Numbered from the stretch's first letter, positions 51,952-61,550 are shown. The stretch is 64,000 bases of DNA from Winogradskyella psychrotolerans (GCF_018860545.1 NZ_JAHKPN010000002.1:186001-250000), one strand, 5' to 3'. Numbers and translations are program-made. Notes: a model not told the origin generated them from the sequence alone.

Positions 51952-52042
51952 ATAATACTATTTATTCTTAAATTATGAACGCATTCCAAGTAAGTTTTCA
52001 ATTATAAATCCACAAGCCCCTTTCTAAATAGATCAATAAAAT

Positions 52043-53455
52043 ATGGAATATATAAGAGGAAGATATTCATGGGTTTTAAGACCGTTTTTAATTATATATG
52101 ATCTCTTTGTCATAAATTTTCTTGCATTTTACTTATTAAACTTTAATAGTCAAGAATTATACTTTTTCTCATATGAGTTGTTCAATAATAAAAATATATT
52201 ATACTTATTATACTCCATCGTATTTTGGCTTTTATCAACCCATTTTTTAAAATTTTATAAAGTTTATCGATACACGTCTTTGTTAGATATTCTTTCTCTA
52301 ATCATAAAGCAATTTGTTGTATATACCTTTTTAGTTTATGCCTTTGAAGGATTTTTTAGAAGTATTAACATAGAGGTTTCTGTGACATTAAATTATTTAG
52401 TTTATAGTTTTTTAGCCATTAGCTTTGTTAAGTTATTAAGCTATTACATTCTAAAATCTATTCGAGTATATTTAAAAGGAAACTTGAGGAATATTATTGT
52501 TATTGGTGATGGAGAAAGCGTTAACGCATTAAAGAAAATATTTCTAGAAAAGAAAGAACTAGGCTACAGTATAAAAGCTATTTTTAGTAAGTCGCTAGAA
52601 GAGAATAATTCTGGTTCTATAGAAGACAGTTTTGCTTATCTAGAAAGTAATAATGATAATATTGATGAGATTTATTGTTCAATTTCAGATTTAACAGAAA
52701 AAGAACTCAATGAGTATGTGAGGTATGCCAATGTTAATCATTGTAACATCAAATTTATTCCAAATACAAAAAAGCTAATAAACAAGCGCTACAAAACGGA
52801 CTATTACAACTATATTCCAGTATTATCTATTCAAGAAGTTGCATTAAATAATGAAGTAAATAAAGTTTTTAAACGTGTATTTGATATTGTGTTTTCACTA
52901 TTAATTATAGTTTTCTTATTACCATGGCTTTCAATTATTTTGTTTATTTTAATAAAATTAGAATCCAAAGGGCCATTATTTTATAAGCACCAAAGAACAG
53001 GAATAAATTATAAAGTATTTAATTGTTATAAATACAGATCATTGACCACAACCCAAGAATCTAAAGGGACTTATGTGAGTCAGAACGATACACGTGTCAC
53101 TTCTATTGGTAAATTTATAAGAAGAACAAGTATTGATGAATTACCGCAATTTATAAACGTTTTAAAAGGAGAAATGTCTGTTGTTGGTCCAAGACCACAT
53201 ATGCTTACGTATACCGATGATTATTCTAAGAAAATTAGTAAGTATAACTTTATCTATAGACACAATGTTAAACCAGGCATAACCGGTTTAGCACAAATTA
53301 AAGGGTATAGAGGTGAAATTAAACGCGATAAGGATATTATCAATAGAGTGAAATACGATATTTTTTATATCGAAAATTGGTCACTTTTACTCGATTTGAA
53401 AATCATTGGTTTAACTATAATAAACGTTGTTAGAGGCGACGATAAAGCTTATTAA
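52043..53455 (+). CDS. Polyprenyl-phosphate glycosyl-phosphate transferase (WcaJ/WbaP-like), copy 2
   Basis: A 470-residue paralogue of the preceding gene with the same layout. The catalytic segments include KHQRTGINYKVFNCYKYRSL, DELPQFINVLKGEMSVVGPRP and VKPGITGLAQIKGYRG, and it ends with GDDKAY (copy 1 ends GEEKAY). Two initiators could use different sugars for two polymers, or one may be redundant. It converges on the minus-strand GT4 gene, with overlapping stop codons. Confidence 0.93.
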   Translation: MEYIRGRYSWVLRPFLIIYDLFVINFLAFYLLNFNSQELYFFSYELFNNKNILYLLYSIVFWLLSTHFLKFYKVYRYTSLLDILSLIIKQFVVYTFLVYAFEGFFRSINIEVSVTLNYLVYSFLAISFVKLLSYYILKSIRVYLKGNLRNIIVIGDGESVNALKKIFLEKKELGYSIKAIFSKSLEENNSGSIEDSFAYLESNNDNIDEIYCSISDLTEKELNEYVRYANVNHCNIKFIPNTKKLINKRYKTDYYNYIPVLSIQEVALNNEVNKVFKRVFDIVFSLLIIVFLLPWLSIILFILIKLESKGPLFYKHQRTGINYKVFNCYKYRSLTTTQESKGTYVSQNDTRVTSIGKFIRRTSIDELPQFINVLKGEMSVVGPRPHMLTYTDDYSKKISKYNFIYRHNVKPGITGLAQIKGYRGEIKRDKDIINRVKYDIFYIENWSLLLDLKIIGLTIINVVRGDDKAY

Positions 53456-54612
53456 AGGATCTTTTTAAGCGACTCTAATTGTCTTTCAAAATCAAATTGA
53501 AGTCGAGCCGTATCTTGAATAGCTATTTTTAAGTCATAATTCAAGTCTTTGGCTGTTATTGATCTTAATGTGGTATTTAAATGCTTGTAGTTGCCTTCTC
53601 TTGCAACCCAACCTAGCTTGTTTTTCTCAATAACAGTTTCACCCTCACCTCCTCCAAAATAAAGCATTGGTAAGCCTAATTTTGCGTATTCAAATATTTT
53701 GGAAGGTACGGAGCCATAAATTCTATTTAACAACGGAATAATGGTCATATCATAGTTTAAAAGTACTTTATGTAGCTCATTCCTATTCACTCTGCCATGA
53801 AAATAAAGTGGTAAGTCTTTCTTAGAATTAATTAAATGTTTAATCGTTTCTTCTTCAGCACCAGAACCATAGATATGAAACTCAATAGCAGTATAATCAA
53901 TTTCATTACAGAGTTTATATATACCTTGAGCTACGCCTAAAAGTCCGGCATAAACGAGCTTTACTCTACCATCAGACGATTCCTTTTTAGTGAGCTTTGG
54001 ATACTCAATCTCAGGAAAATTTCTATATAGAAACATTTCAGGTTTTGTTGTAATAGTTTTAACATGAGTAAGAATTTCATTGCTTTGCCCTAAAATAAGA
54101 TCTGCCTTTTTATAATTGAAAGCCTCCAGTTTCTTAAGCATTTTGTAGGCAAAACCTTCTTTTAAAGCTCCTAATTCTAAACCTGCACTTGGCCATAAAT
54201 CGCTTACATTCAAAATTAATTTTCTTCTTTTAGATCTTAAAAAGAACATACATGTAAATGAGACTAATAGCGGAGGGGATTGAACTATTACTTTATCCGG
54301 AATTTTATTCCAAATAAAAAAACATATCAAACTAAAACTATAAGAAAGCATGGCTATTAAACGCAAAAATTTATTCTTAGAAACCGAAGCGTATATCCAT
54401 AATCGATTAATTTTAATACCGTTTTCCTCGGTTTTAGCACTGAATTTCCCTTTGTAAGTTGCAAAAATTTTACCTGTCGGATAATTAGGGAGTGGAGTGA
54501 CCACACTAACTTCATAGTCATTTTTTAAGCCTTCCGCCAAGTGATAAATGCGATTAGAGGCCGCACCAATCTCTGGTGGAAAATAACTGGTGATAATCAT
54601 TAATTTCTTCAA
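53452..54612 (-). CDS. Glycosyltransferase family 4 (WbuB-like)
   Basis: A 386-residue GT-B glycosyltransferase. It opens MIITSYFPPEIGAASNRIYHLAEGL and has VVTPLPNYPTGKI, the typical N-terminal pattern of WbuB-type enzymes. The donor side has KLVYAGLLGVAQGIYKL and SVPSKIFEYAKLGLPMLYFGGGEG. It is likely part of the same polysaccharide system although on the opposite strand. It starts seven bases after the CapK-type gene, an operon of two. Confidence 0.9.
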   Translation of the reverse strand: MKKLMIITSYFPPEIGAASNRIYHLAEGLKNDYEVSVVTPLPNYPTGKIFATYKGKFSAKTEENGIKINRLWIYASVSKNKFLRLIAMLSYSFSLICFFIWNKIPDKVIVQSPPLLVSFTCMFFLRSKRRKLILNVSDLWPSAGLELGALKEGFAYKMLKKLEAFNYKKADLILGQSNEILTHVKTITTKPEMFLYRNFPEIEYPKLTKKESSDGRVKLVYAGLLGVAQGIYKLCNEIDYTAIEFHIYGSGAEEETIKHLINSKKDLPLYFHGRVNRNELHKVLLNYDMTIIPLLNRIYGSVPSKIFEYAKLGLPMLYFGGGEGETVIEKNKLGWVAREGNYKHLNTTLRSITAKDLNYDLKIAIQDTARLQFDFERQLESLKKIL

Positions 54613-54619
54613 GAATACT

Positions 54620-56062
54620 TTAGTTTAAATGAGATGTAAATTGTTTTAACTTCCCAGATTTTGAACGTCTAAGCTTTTCAACACGTCGAAAGTTAATTGT
54701 AATATGAGGTTCTAAATAACGGATGACTTCAGTCTTTATAATTGATTTTTTAACCTCAGAAAGTGCTGTTTTACTAACATAACTAATTATAAACGTATCT
54801 AAAAGAGATTGTTCAACAATAAATTCTGTAACATTACCATCATTTTCAATCACGCTTTTTGTAATGTAATAAAAGGTGAGTCCAGCGGCTTTCTTACCAC
54901 TTGGTAAAATGACGATATCATTAGTTCGGCCTATCAGCTTTTTAAGAACAGGCTTCTTATAGGTGCTGTGTTCAGACAATATACCTATGTCGCCAATATC
55001 GTATCTTATAAAGGGATGTGCTTTATTGTAAAAAGAGGTCACAACAATTCTACCTTCTTCACCATAGGGTAAAACCGTATTATTTTTATCTAGAATTTCA
55101 ACATACAAGGTTTCACTATTAACTTGCCATTCATCCTTTAGATTTTGAAAAGCAATTAAATCTAGTTCTGACGCTCCATATTCGTTCACTACAGGTACAC
55201 CAAAATAAGTTTCCATAAGGGATTTATCATCATCAAATAACATTTCTGAAGTCACAATACAAACTTTTAAATTTGGGCAGATTTGAGTTAAAATCAAATC
55301 TTTTTGTTTTAAAAATTTAGCAAATTGAACTATTGAACTGGTGTAACCGTTGATGAAGTCAAATTCAGAGTTTTTAAATTTTGTCAAGGCATTTTCAAAA
55401 GCAGCATCACTCAAGTCAAACACCGAAAACCGAAATCGATTGCTAAAATAGTCCTTCAATCGTTCCTTATAATAGCCTTTTTTGTCTAAAGGAATCCCAT
55501 AAAATCGGGCTTGTTTGGATGTGTTAAAGTCTATACCATACCAACCAAACCGGTTCATAATTTCTGCCCAAGTCAACGCATGGCACCATTTGTCTTTTGC
55601 AAAAATAAAAGGATCGCCAGAGCTTCCAGATGTTTTATTTATATAGACATTTTTAGGTGTAAATCCATCACTTAAGCGTTGTTCTAATGGTTGCTGTAAA
55701 TGTTGTTTTGTAATAATTGGTACTGAATTCCAATCGTTGAGATCAATTGATTTTCCTAAGGTTTTATAAAAGGAGTTATGCTCTAAATGATACGTAATAA
55801 TGGCTTTTTTCTGATCTTCAATATAAGTTTCAAACTCCAAATCATTTTTCGCTTGAATTTCAGCCAACGCCATTTTAGCCTTGTCAATATCAAAGCCATT
55901 TACTTTTAAGGTAAAATCGAATAATCGCAAAGTGTTTTTGCCTTTAAGGTTTCCGTAAATTAATTGTTTTTTAAACTTAAAACCAATTATTTTTGCAGAG
56001 AACTCATTTCGACTTTTAATTTTAATCCGAAAATTATGGCTTTTGTGTTCTAATGAAATCAT
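54620..56062 (-). CDS. CapK-type AMP-binding enzyme (PaaK-like)
   Basis: A 480-residue adenylate-forming protein of the CapK/phenylacetate-CoA-ligase-like family. ATP-binding loop NKTSGSSGDPFIF, then VNEYGASELDLIAFQ, the acyl-site IRYDIGDIGIL, and the C-terminal KLRRSKSGKLKQF hinge. Such genes occur in capsule clusters and are thought to activate or transfer acyl or other groups. I take the ATG at 56062 (MISLEHKSHN); an in-frame ATG at 56119 lies upstream of a possible minus-strand promoter (TAACTTTTG near 56079-56087). Confidence 0.85.
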   Translation of the reverse strand: MISLEHKSHNFRIKIKSRNEFSAKIIGFKFKKQLIYGNLKGKNTLRLFDFTLKVNGFDIDKAKMALAEIQAKNDLEFETYIEDQKKAIITYHLEHNSFYKTLGKSIDLNDWNSVPIITKQHLQQPLEQRLSDGFTPKNVYINKTSGSSGDPFIFAKDKWCHALTWAEIMNRFGWYGIDFNTSKQARFYGIPLDKKGYYKERLKDYFSNRFRFSVFDLSDAAFENALTKFKNSEFDFINGYTSSIVQFAKFLKQKDLILTQICPNLKVCIVTSEMLFDDDKSLMETYFGVPVVNEYGASELDLIAFQNLKDEWQVNSETLYVEILDKNNTVLPYGEEGRIVVTSFYNKAHPFIRYDIGDIGILSEHSTYKKPVLKKLIGRTNDIVILPSGKKAAGLTFYYITKSVIENDGNVTEFIVEQSLLDTFIISYVSKTALSEVKKSIIKTEVIRYLEPHITINFRRVEKLRRSKSGKLKQFTSHLN

Positions 56063-56176
56063 TTTTTGATTGCATAGCCAAAAGTTACGGAAGCTAAAAA
56101 TGGTAAAATTAGAATGCAAAATGTATGATTTGCAGGAAAAAGGAAAATTTGAGATGAGTTTTTAAAAATTTTAGAC

Positions 56177-57448
56177 ATGAATATTTTAGTACTTGGCTCA
56201 GGAGGAAGAGAACACACATTTGCATGGAAATTAGCACAAAGTGACCGATGTAAGGGACTTTTTGTAGCTCCAGGAAACTCAGGAACAAAAGCAATTGCAA
56301 CGAACTTAAATATTGGTGTTACCGATTTTAAAGCCATTAAATCTGCGGTTTTAGAACATAAAATAGATTTGGTAGTCGTTGGGCCAGAAGATCCATTAGT
56401 ACAAGGTATTCACGATTTCTTTTTACAAGATGAAGCCATAAAGGATGTTGGCGTTATTGGGCCACAGCAAGCTGCAGCAGAGCTGGAAGGCAGTAAAGAG
56501 TTTGCTAAAGAGTTTATGATGCGTCATAACATTCCTACAGCAGCTTATGAGAGCTTTACTAAAGCCAATGTAGAAGACGGTAACAAATTTTTAGAAACGT
56601 TAAAATCACCATACGTTTTAAAAGCTGATGGTTTAGCAGCAGGAAAAGGAGTGTTAATCCTAAATGATCTACAAGAAGCTAAAGATGAACTTAAAAGTAT
56701 GTTGGTAGATGCTAAATTTGGTGACGCAAGTACCAAAGTGGTTATAGAAGAATTTTTAGACGGTATTGAACTGAGTTGTTTTGTATTAACTGATGGAAAA
56801 GATTATAAAATTCTACCAACAGCTAAAGATTATAAACGTATTGGAGAAGGAGATACAGGTTTAAATACAGGTGGAATGGGAGCGGTGTCACCGGTGCCAT
56901 TTGCAACAAAAGAATTTTTAGATAAAATTGAAAATCAAGTTGTCATACCTACAGTTGAGGGTTTAAAAAAAGATAATTTACCATACATAGGTTTCATTTT
57001 TATTGGCCTTATTAAAGTGGGTGATGATCCCAAAGTAATTGAGTACAATGTTAGAATGGGTGATCCTGAAACTGAAGTCGTTTTACCAAGATTAAAAACG
57101 GATTTAGTTGCTGTTTTTGAAGCGATGGCGAACCAAACCTTGTCAGAAGTAAGTATTGAAATTGATGAACGCGCTGCAACAACGGTAATGTTGGTATCTG
57201 GTGGTTATCCTGAAGCTTACGAGAAAGGCAAAGAAATAACAGGATTAGAAAATATCACTGACTCGATCGCTTTTCATGCAGGTGCTGTTGAAAACGATGG
57301 GAAAATTATAACGTCTGGTGGGCGTGTAATAGCCATTACATCTTATGGCAATACGTACACTGAAGCCATAAAAAAATCTTATCAAAGTATAGAAAATCTA
57401 CATTTTGATAAGATGTATTATCGTAAGGATATTGGTTTTGATTTATAA
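56177..57448 (+). CDS. purD: Phosphoribosylamine-glycine ligase
   Basis: A 423-residue ATP-grasp enzyme, step 2 of purine synthesis (phosphoribosylamine plus glycine plus ATP to GAR). N-terminal LVLGSGGREHTFAWKL at 4-19, ADGLAAGKGVLIL (ATP-binding), the grasp loop GLNTGGMGAVSPVP, and YNVRMGDPETEVVLPRL near the metal site. Complete length. It stands alone, divergent from the CapK-type gene. Confidence 0.97.
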   Translation: MNILVLGSGGREHTFAWKLAQSDRCKGLFVAPGNSGTKAIATNLNIGVTDFKAIKSAVLEHKIDLVVVGPEDPLVQGIHDFFLQDEAIKDVGVIGPQQAAAELEGSKEFAKEFMMRHNIPTAAYESFTKANVEDGNKFLETLKSPYVLKADGLAAGKGVLILNDLQEAKDELKSMLVDAKFGDASTKVVIEEFLDGIELSCFVLTDGKDYKILPTAKDYKRIGEGDTGLNTGGMGAVSPVPFATKEFLDKIENQVVIPTVEGLKKDNLPYIGFIFIGLIKVGDDPKVIEYNVRMGDPETEVVLPRLKTDLVAVFEAMANQTLSEVSIEIDERAATTVMLVSGGYPEAYEKGKEITGLENITDSIAFHAGAVENDGKIITSGGRVIAITSYGNTYTEAIKKSYQSIENLHFDKMYYRKDIGFDL

Positions 57449-57600
57449 ACTTGTCTAAACTTTTATTCACAATCTAGACGTTTGTTTTTTGTACACTAAT
57501 AAAATTCAGTTGTCTTAACGTAGAAAACCACGTTGCTTACAAATGATAAACTAGTGTGCAAAATTTAAATTTCGCAGATGAAATAAAAAGTTAGAGACGT

Positions 57601-57828
57601 TTAAAGAAAAGAATGTGAAGATATACTCTTATCTTCTTCATTATTATCATTAAATTTTTGAAGCTGTAGCATCCAATACACAAATGCAACGATGCCAATA
57701 AACATAAATATCCACGACATAATATTAGCAGCAAACCAGCTTTCTAACTCTAATGCTTTAAGTGCATCAAATGGTGCAAATAACACGTTTACAAATAAAT
57801 CCGCTATTCCGTTAAAGAAATCACTCAT
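57601..57828 (-). CDS. DUF6341-type small membrane protein
   Basis: A 75-residue protein with one clear membrane helix (about 36-54, MSWIFMFIGIVAFVYWML), preceded by an amphipathic FVNVLFAPFDALKALELESW segment. It resembles what I recall as DUF6341, a small flavobacterial family found beside DUF6427 and upp as it is here. Function unknown. Upstream on the minus strand is a TATTTTTG box (57878-57885), and the leader carries an inverted repeat CCAATTC/GAATTGG (57846-57867). Confidence 0.72.
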   Translation of the reverse strand: MSDFFNGIADLFVNVLFAPFDALKALELESWFAANIMSWIFMFIGIVAFVYWMLQLQKFNDNNEEDKSISSHSFL

Positions 57829-57877
57829 AACTTTATAAATTTACACCAATTCTAATTTTCGAATTGGGATTGAGCAG

Positions 57878-57885
57878 CAAAAATA
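57878..57885 (-). promoter_or_regulatory. -7 box (TATTTTTG) for the DUF6341-type gene
   Basis: Matches TAnnTTTG on the minus strand, giving a leader of about 45 bases with a hairpin at 57846-57867. Confidence 0.45.
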
Positions 57886-57897
57886 CAAAAAGAGTTA

Positions 57898-58815
57898 ATG
57901 ATTACAAGTATTTTTAATAAATCTAAGCCCATAAACTTCATAATTATTGCGGTATATGTTTCCCTCCTTTTTGTAATCACGAACTATAACGTACTTTTTT
58001 CGGAATTAAACACGTCTTTAGCAACACTTTTTAAATGGGGTATTACACTATTTCTGGTTTTTTTAATTGACTTTATTGTCTCTAAAAACAACTTGACACA
58101 ACGAAATAGTTATGCTATAATGACCTTTGGTTTATTGTTTGGTTTGTTTCCAGAAGCAATGACACGTACCGATATTTTATTGGCTAACCTGTTTCTAATT
58201 TTTGCTTTAAGACGATTAATAAGCTTACATTCTAACCTTCATATTAAAAAAAAGTTGTTTGATGCAGCCTTCTGGATTGCTTTGGCTACCTTATTCTATT
58301 TCTGGGCGATTTTGTTTTTTGCTTTAGTGATTGTAGCATTAATATATCATTCTCAAAATGATTTTAAGAATGTTATTGTTCCTTTTATCGGGGCAGCAAC
58401 AGTAATACTATTACTTTTAGTATATAATATTATTATGGATGATGTTTACCTAAAGCCCGCTAATTTTAAACGGTATGCAAGTTTAGATTTTACAGCTTAT
58501 GACAGTAAAGCACATATTCTAAAACTCACAGTGCTGTTTACGTCGTATGTGTGGACGCTTGTTTACTTTTTTAAAAGTATTCCAGATAAAAATAAGAAAT
58601 TAAAACCCTCATATTTTTTAATCGCTTGGGCTTCTATAATTGCTATTTTAGTGGCTATTATAGCTCCTACCAAAAACGGAAGTGAATTTCTGTTTTTATT
58701 TGCTCCGTTTTCAATAATAATGGCAAACTATATCGAAGTGATTTCAGAACGTTGGTTTAAGGAAGTTTTTGTAGCGCTTTTAGTCATTGCACCCATTGTG
58801 GGTTTATTGCTGTAG
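57898..58815 (+). CDS. DUF6427-type multi-spanning membrane protein
   Basis: A 305-residue protein with about eight to nine membrane helices. It opens MITSIFNKSKPINFIIIAVY, the common start of the DUF6427 family. Loops are short, and no enzymatic motif is seen. Its position between the DUF6341-type gene and upp is a recurrent flavobacterial arrangement; the link to uracil salvage or to a membrane process is unknown. The last 12 bases overlap the convergent upp. Confidence 0.78.
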   Translation: MITSIFNKSKPINFIIIAVYVSLLFVITNYNVLFSELNTSLATLFKWGITLFLVFLIDFIVSKNNLTQRNSYAIMTFGLLFGLFPEAMTRTDILLANLFLIFALRRLISLHSNLHIKKKLFDAAFWIALATLFYFWAILFFALVIVALIYHSQNDFKNVIVPFIGAATVILLLLVYNIIMDDVYLKPANFKRYASLDFTAYDSKAHILKLTVLFTSYVWTLVYFFKSIPDKNKKLKPSYFLIAWASIIAILVAIIAPTKNGSEFLFLFAPFSIIMANYIEVISERWFKEVFVALLVIAPIVGLLL

Positions 58816-59463
58816 CTTATTACCAAAAGCTAAATCACCGGCATCACCTAATCCTGGAATGATATATCCTTTTTCGTTTAGGTTATCATCTACTGCGGCT
58901 ATCCAAAGTTTAACATCTGCACCAAAAGCATTAGACACATAGTCAACACCTTCTTGAGCACCTATTATACTTACTAAATGAATCTCTTTGGGAGTGCCAA
59001 AGGGTTTTAAAGCTTCAAATGTCGCTACCATAGATTGTCCTGTGGCTAACATAGGGTCTGCTAATATTAATGTTTTACCTTCCAAACTAGGACATGCTAA
59101 ATATTCGACTATAATTTCAAAACTTTCAGGATCATGTTTATGATGTCTGTAAGCCGAAATAAAAGCATTTTCTGCAGCATCAAAATAATTTAATAATCCA
59201 TTATGAAGAGGAACACCTGCTCTTAAAATGGAGCATAACACAATATCATTGTGATGTAAAACGGTTTCAGAAGTTCCAAGTGGTGTTTCAACACTATGAG
59301 CTTCAAACTGGAGTGATTTACTTAATTCATAACCCATTATTTCACCGATACGTTCTATGTTTCTTCTAAAGCGCATACTGTCTTTTTGAATTATTTTATC
59401 TCTCAATTCAGACATATATGTATTTAAAATTGAGGGCGTCTCAGAAAGGTTGTGAATTTGCAT
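58804..59463 (-). CDS. upp: Uracil phosphoribosyltransferase
   Basis: A 219-residue PRTase that makes UMP from uracil and PRPP. The PRPP loop is LILADPMLATGQSM near 131-145, the CSILRAGVPLHNGLL segment matches the family, and the C-terminal uracil-binding segment reads GYIIPGLGDAGDLAFGNK (P-G-x-GDAGDR-like, with L in place of R). Length is standard. Confidence 0.93.
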   Translation of the reverse strand: MQIHNLSETPSILNTYMSELRDKIIQKDSMRFRRNIERIGEIMGYELSKSLQFEAHSVETPLGTSETVLHHNDIVLCSILRAGVPLHNGLLNYFDAAENAFISAYRHHKHDPESFEIIVEYLACPSLEGKTLILADPMLATGQSMVATFEALKPFGTPKEIHLVSIIGAQEGVDYVSNAFGADVKLWIAAVDDNLNEKGYIIPGLGDAGDLAFGNKLQQ

Positions 59464-59622
59464 AATATGGAATTTGGTTCAGCGGTTAAAGTTAATAATT
59501 CCTATTCTATTTTTAGTGGAACCAAGTATAAGATTTATTTTGAAATGTTAAGTTATAAAGATGAAAATCCCAAAAAGAATCACTGTTGTAGTGCCTAGAA
59601 TATTTAAGTTGCTCTAAAGAAT

Positions 59623-59650
59623 TTGAACTTAAATATTTCACGTACTTTTG
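59623..59650 (+). promoter_or_regulatory. Promoter for the DUF4254 gene
   Basis: TTG at 59623-59625 and TACTTTTG at 59643-59650 with a 17-base spacer; the ATG at 59673 follows 22 bases later. Confidence 0.55.
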
Positions 59651-59672
59651 TAAATAGTAAATCAATTTCATT

Positions 59673-60281
59673 ATGTTTTCAGAAAAAGCAAACGCCATAT
59701 TTCAAGAGGTGATTAAAACCTATAAAGTTTTAAATACCGTAGATCAGCCTTTTACAAATAAGTATGATAAAAACGAAGATCTTATCGCGCATTTATTATA
59801 TAGAAAATCGTGGATAGATACTGTTCAGTGGGCTTACGAAGATATTATTAGAGATCCAAACATAGATCCAGTTGCCGCTTTAAAATTGAAACGAATGATT
59901 GACGCTTCTAATCAAGACAGAACAGATACAGTTGAATATATTGATAGTTATTTTTTAGATAAATATAAAGATGTCACTGTAAAACCGGATGCTAAAATCA
60001 ACTCTGAAAGTCCTGCTTGGGCCATCGATCGATTATCAATTTTAGCACTAAAAATTTACCATATGCATCTCGAAACGGTTAGAGATGATGCTAGTGATGC
60101 ACATAAAGCAGCTTGTCAAACAAAACTTAATGTTTTATTAGATCAACGTGTAGATTTAAGTACAGCAATTGATGATTTGTTGAATGATATTTCAAATGGA
60201 GACAAGTACATGAAAGTTTATAAACAAATGAAAATGTACAACGATGATGAATTAAATCCTGTTTTGAGAAGACAGAAATAA
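59673..60281 (+). CDS. DUF4254 domain protein
   Basis: A 202-residue helical protein of the DUF4254 family, with the conserved LLYRKSWIDTVQWAYEDIIRDP and the metal-site-like helices ASNQDRTDTVEYID and WAIDRLSILALKIYHM. The family is confined largely to Bacteroidota and usually sits, as here, just before a GT9 glycosyltransferase. Its role is unknown. Confidence 0.86.
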   Translation: MFSEKANAIFQEVIKTYKVLNTVDQPFTNKYDKNEDLIAHLLYRKSWIDTVQWAYEDIIRDPNIDPVAALKLKRMIDASNQDRTDTVEYIDSYFLDKYKDVTVKPDAKINSESPAWAIDRLSILALKIYHMHLETVRDDASDAHKAACQTKLNVLLDQRVDLSTAIDDLLNDISNGDKYMKVYKQMKMYNDDELNPVLRRQK

Positions 60282-60319
60282 CTTTTTTTAAATAACCTGT
60301 TGTGTTTACAAAGCTGATA

Positions 60320-60352
60320 AGACTTAGTAGGTTTTAAAAACCTTGCAGGTCT
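60320..60352. repeat. Palindromic repeat element, copy 2 (left arm diverged)
   Basis: The right half ACCTTGCAGGTCT is canonical for the family; the left arm has drifted (AGACTTAGTAGGT). It lies between DUF4254 and the GT9 gene. Outer bases extend to an AGACTTA/TAAGTCT pair ending at 60358. Confidence 0.65.
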
Positions 60353-60369
60353 AAGTCTAGATTATTTAA

Positions 60370-61386
60370 ATGCCAAAACCAAAACACATACTCGTCCTTA
60401 GGTTTTCTGCTATGGGAGACGTAGCAATGACAGTTCCTGTGTTGCGAGCACTAACAGCGCAATATCCCGAACTTAAAATAACAGTCGTTACAAGATCCTT
60501 TTTTAAACCCTTTTTTCAAGATTTAGAAAATGTAAGCGTTTATGAACCTGATTTTAAAGACAAGCATAAAGGTGTTTTAGGGCTTTATAAATTATCTAAA
60601 GAACTTAAAGCATTAAATTTTGATGCTGTAGCTGACCTGCATAATGTTCTACGTAGTAAAATTTTAAAGTTTTTTTTCTCGGGTAAAAAAATGGTGCAAT
60701 TAGATAAAGGTCGAGCCGAAAAAAAGGCGCTTACGACTGGTCAATTATTTCAGCAATTAAAAACCACACACCAACGCTATGCTGATGTTTTTGACGCTTT
60801 AGGGTATTCGTTGGATATCTCTCAACCTACATTTCCTAGTCCTAAACCGTTATCAGAAAAATTTAATGTTTTTATTTCAAATAAAGACTTCAAAACTATT
60901 GGAATTGCACCTTTTGCCGCACATGAAAGTAAAATGTATCCTTTAGCTCAAATGGAACGTGTTATTGAAGCGCTTTCTAAACATTATAATATCATTTTAT
61001 TCGGAGGAGGAGCAAAGGAAGTCGAGATTTTAAATCGACTTGAAACAAAGTTCAAAAACGTAACATCCGTAGCAGGAAAGTTAAATTTAGAAGAAGAACT
61101 ACTTCTTATTTCAAATTTAGATCTCATGCTGGCTATGGATTCTGGTAATGCACACATGGCTGCCATGTTGGGTAAAAAAGTAATCACCATTTGGGGAGTA
61201 ACGCATCCTTTTGCTGGTTTTGCACCTTTCAATCAGCCTATAGATTTTGCGCTTACCGCAGACAGAGAAAAATTTCCTTTAATACCAACATCTATTTACG
61301 GTAATAAATTTCCTGATGGTTACGAGAATGCAGCAAGTAGTGTTTCTGAAGTTGAAATCCTTTCGAAAATTGATGAAGTTATATAA
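60370..61386 (+). CDS. Glycosyltransferase family 9 (heptosyltransferase-like)
   Basis: A 338-residue GT-B enzyme of the GT9 (ADP-heptose:LPS transferase) family. It opens HILVLRFSAMGDVAMTVPVLRAL, has DAVADLHNVLRSK, and the donor-site GIAPFAAHESKMYPL, NLDLMLAMDSGNAHMAAMLG and TIWGVTHPFAGF. It probably adds heptose or a related sugar to LPS core. A palindromic element lies just before it. Confidence 0.93.
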   Translation: MPKPKHILVLRFSAMGDVAMTVPVLRALTAQYPELKITVVTRSFFKPFFQDLENVSVYEPDFKDKHKGVLGLYKLSKELKALNFDAVADLHNVLRSKILKFFFSGKKMVQLDKGRAEKKALTTGQLFQQLKTTHQRYADVFDALGYSLDISQPTFPSPKPLSEKFNVFISNKDFKTIGIAPFAAHESKMYPLAQMERVIEALSKHYNIILFGGGAKEVEILNRLETKFKNVTSVAGKLNLEEELLLISNLDLMLAMDSGNAHMAAMLGKKVITIWGVTHPFAGFAPFNQPIDFALTADREKFPLIPTSIYGNKFPDGYENAASSVSEVEILSKIDEVI

Positions 61387-61517
61387 AACTTCTCAATACA
61401 ATTTTTCCGTGCCTCAATAATTACTCGAAGTGACATTATTTCTTTTAATCACTTTTCGTCAGATTGAGTGACATTCATTTTTTTAGAATTTCATATCGAG
61501 AACTTTTGATCATAAAA

Positions 61518-61550
61518 AGACCTTTCAGGTTTTTAAAACTTGAAAGGTCT
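61518..61550. repeat. Palindromic repeat element, copy 3
   Basis: AGACCTTTCAGG pairs with CTTGAAAGGTCT (one G-T mismatch) around a T/A-rich loop. Arm sequence differs from copies 1, 5 and 6 but pairing is kept. Lies between the GT9 gene and the convergent PaaE-like gene. Confidence 0.75.

Noticed and set aside
34433..56062. The polysaccharide region as a mobile island
   Set aside because: No integrase, transposase, tRNA boundary or flanking direct repeats were seen; composition is like the rest of the window.
56063..56119. A 19-codon extension of the CapK-type enzyme
   Set aside because: It lies upstream of a possible promoter box and has no family-like sequence.
56059..56337. A 92-codon minus-strand frame
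   Set aside because: Antisense to the start of purD and spanning its promoter region; no family.
59513..59698. A 61-codon minus-strand frame between upp and DUF4254
   Set aside because: Overlaps the DUF4254 start and its promoter; no recognisable features.
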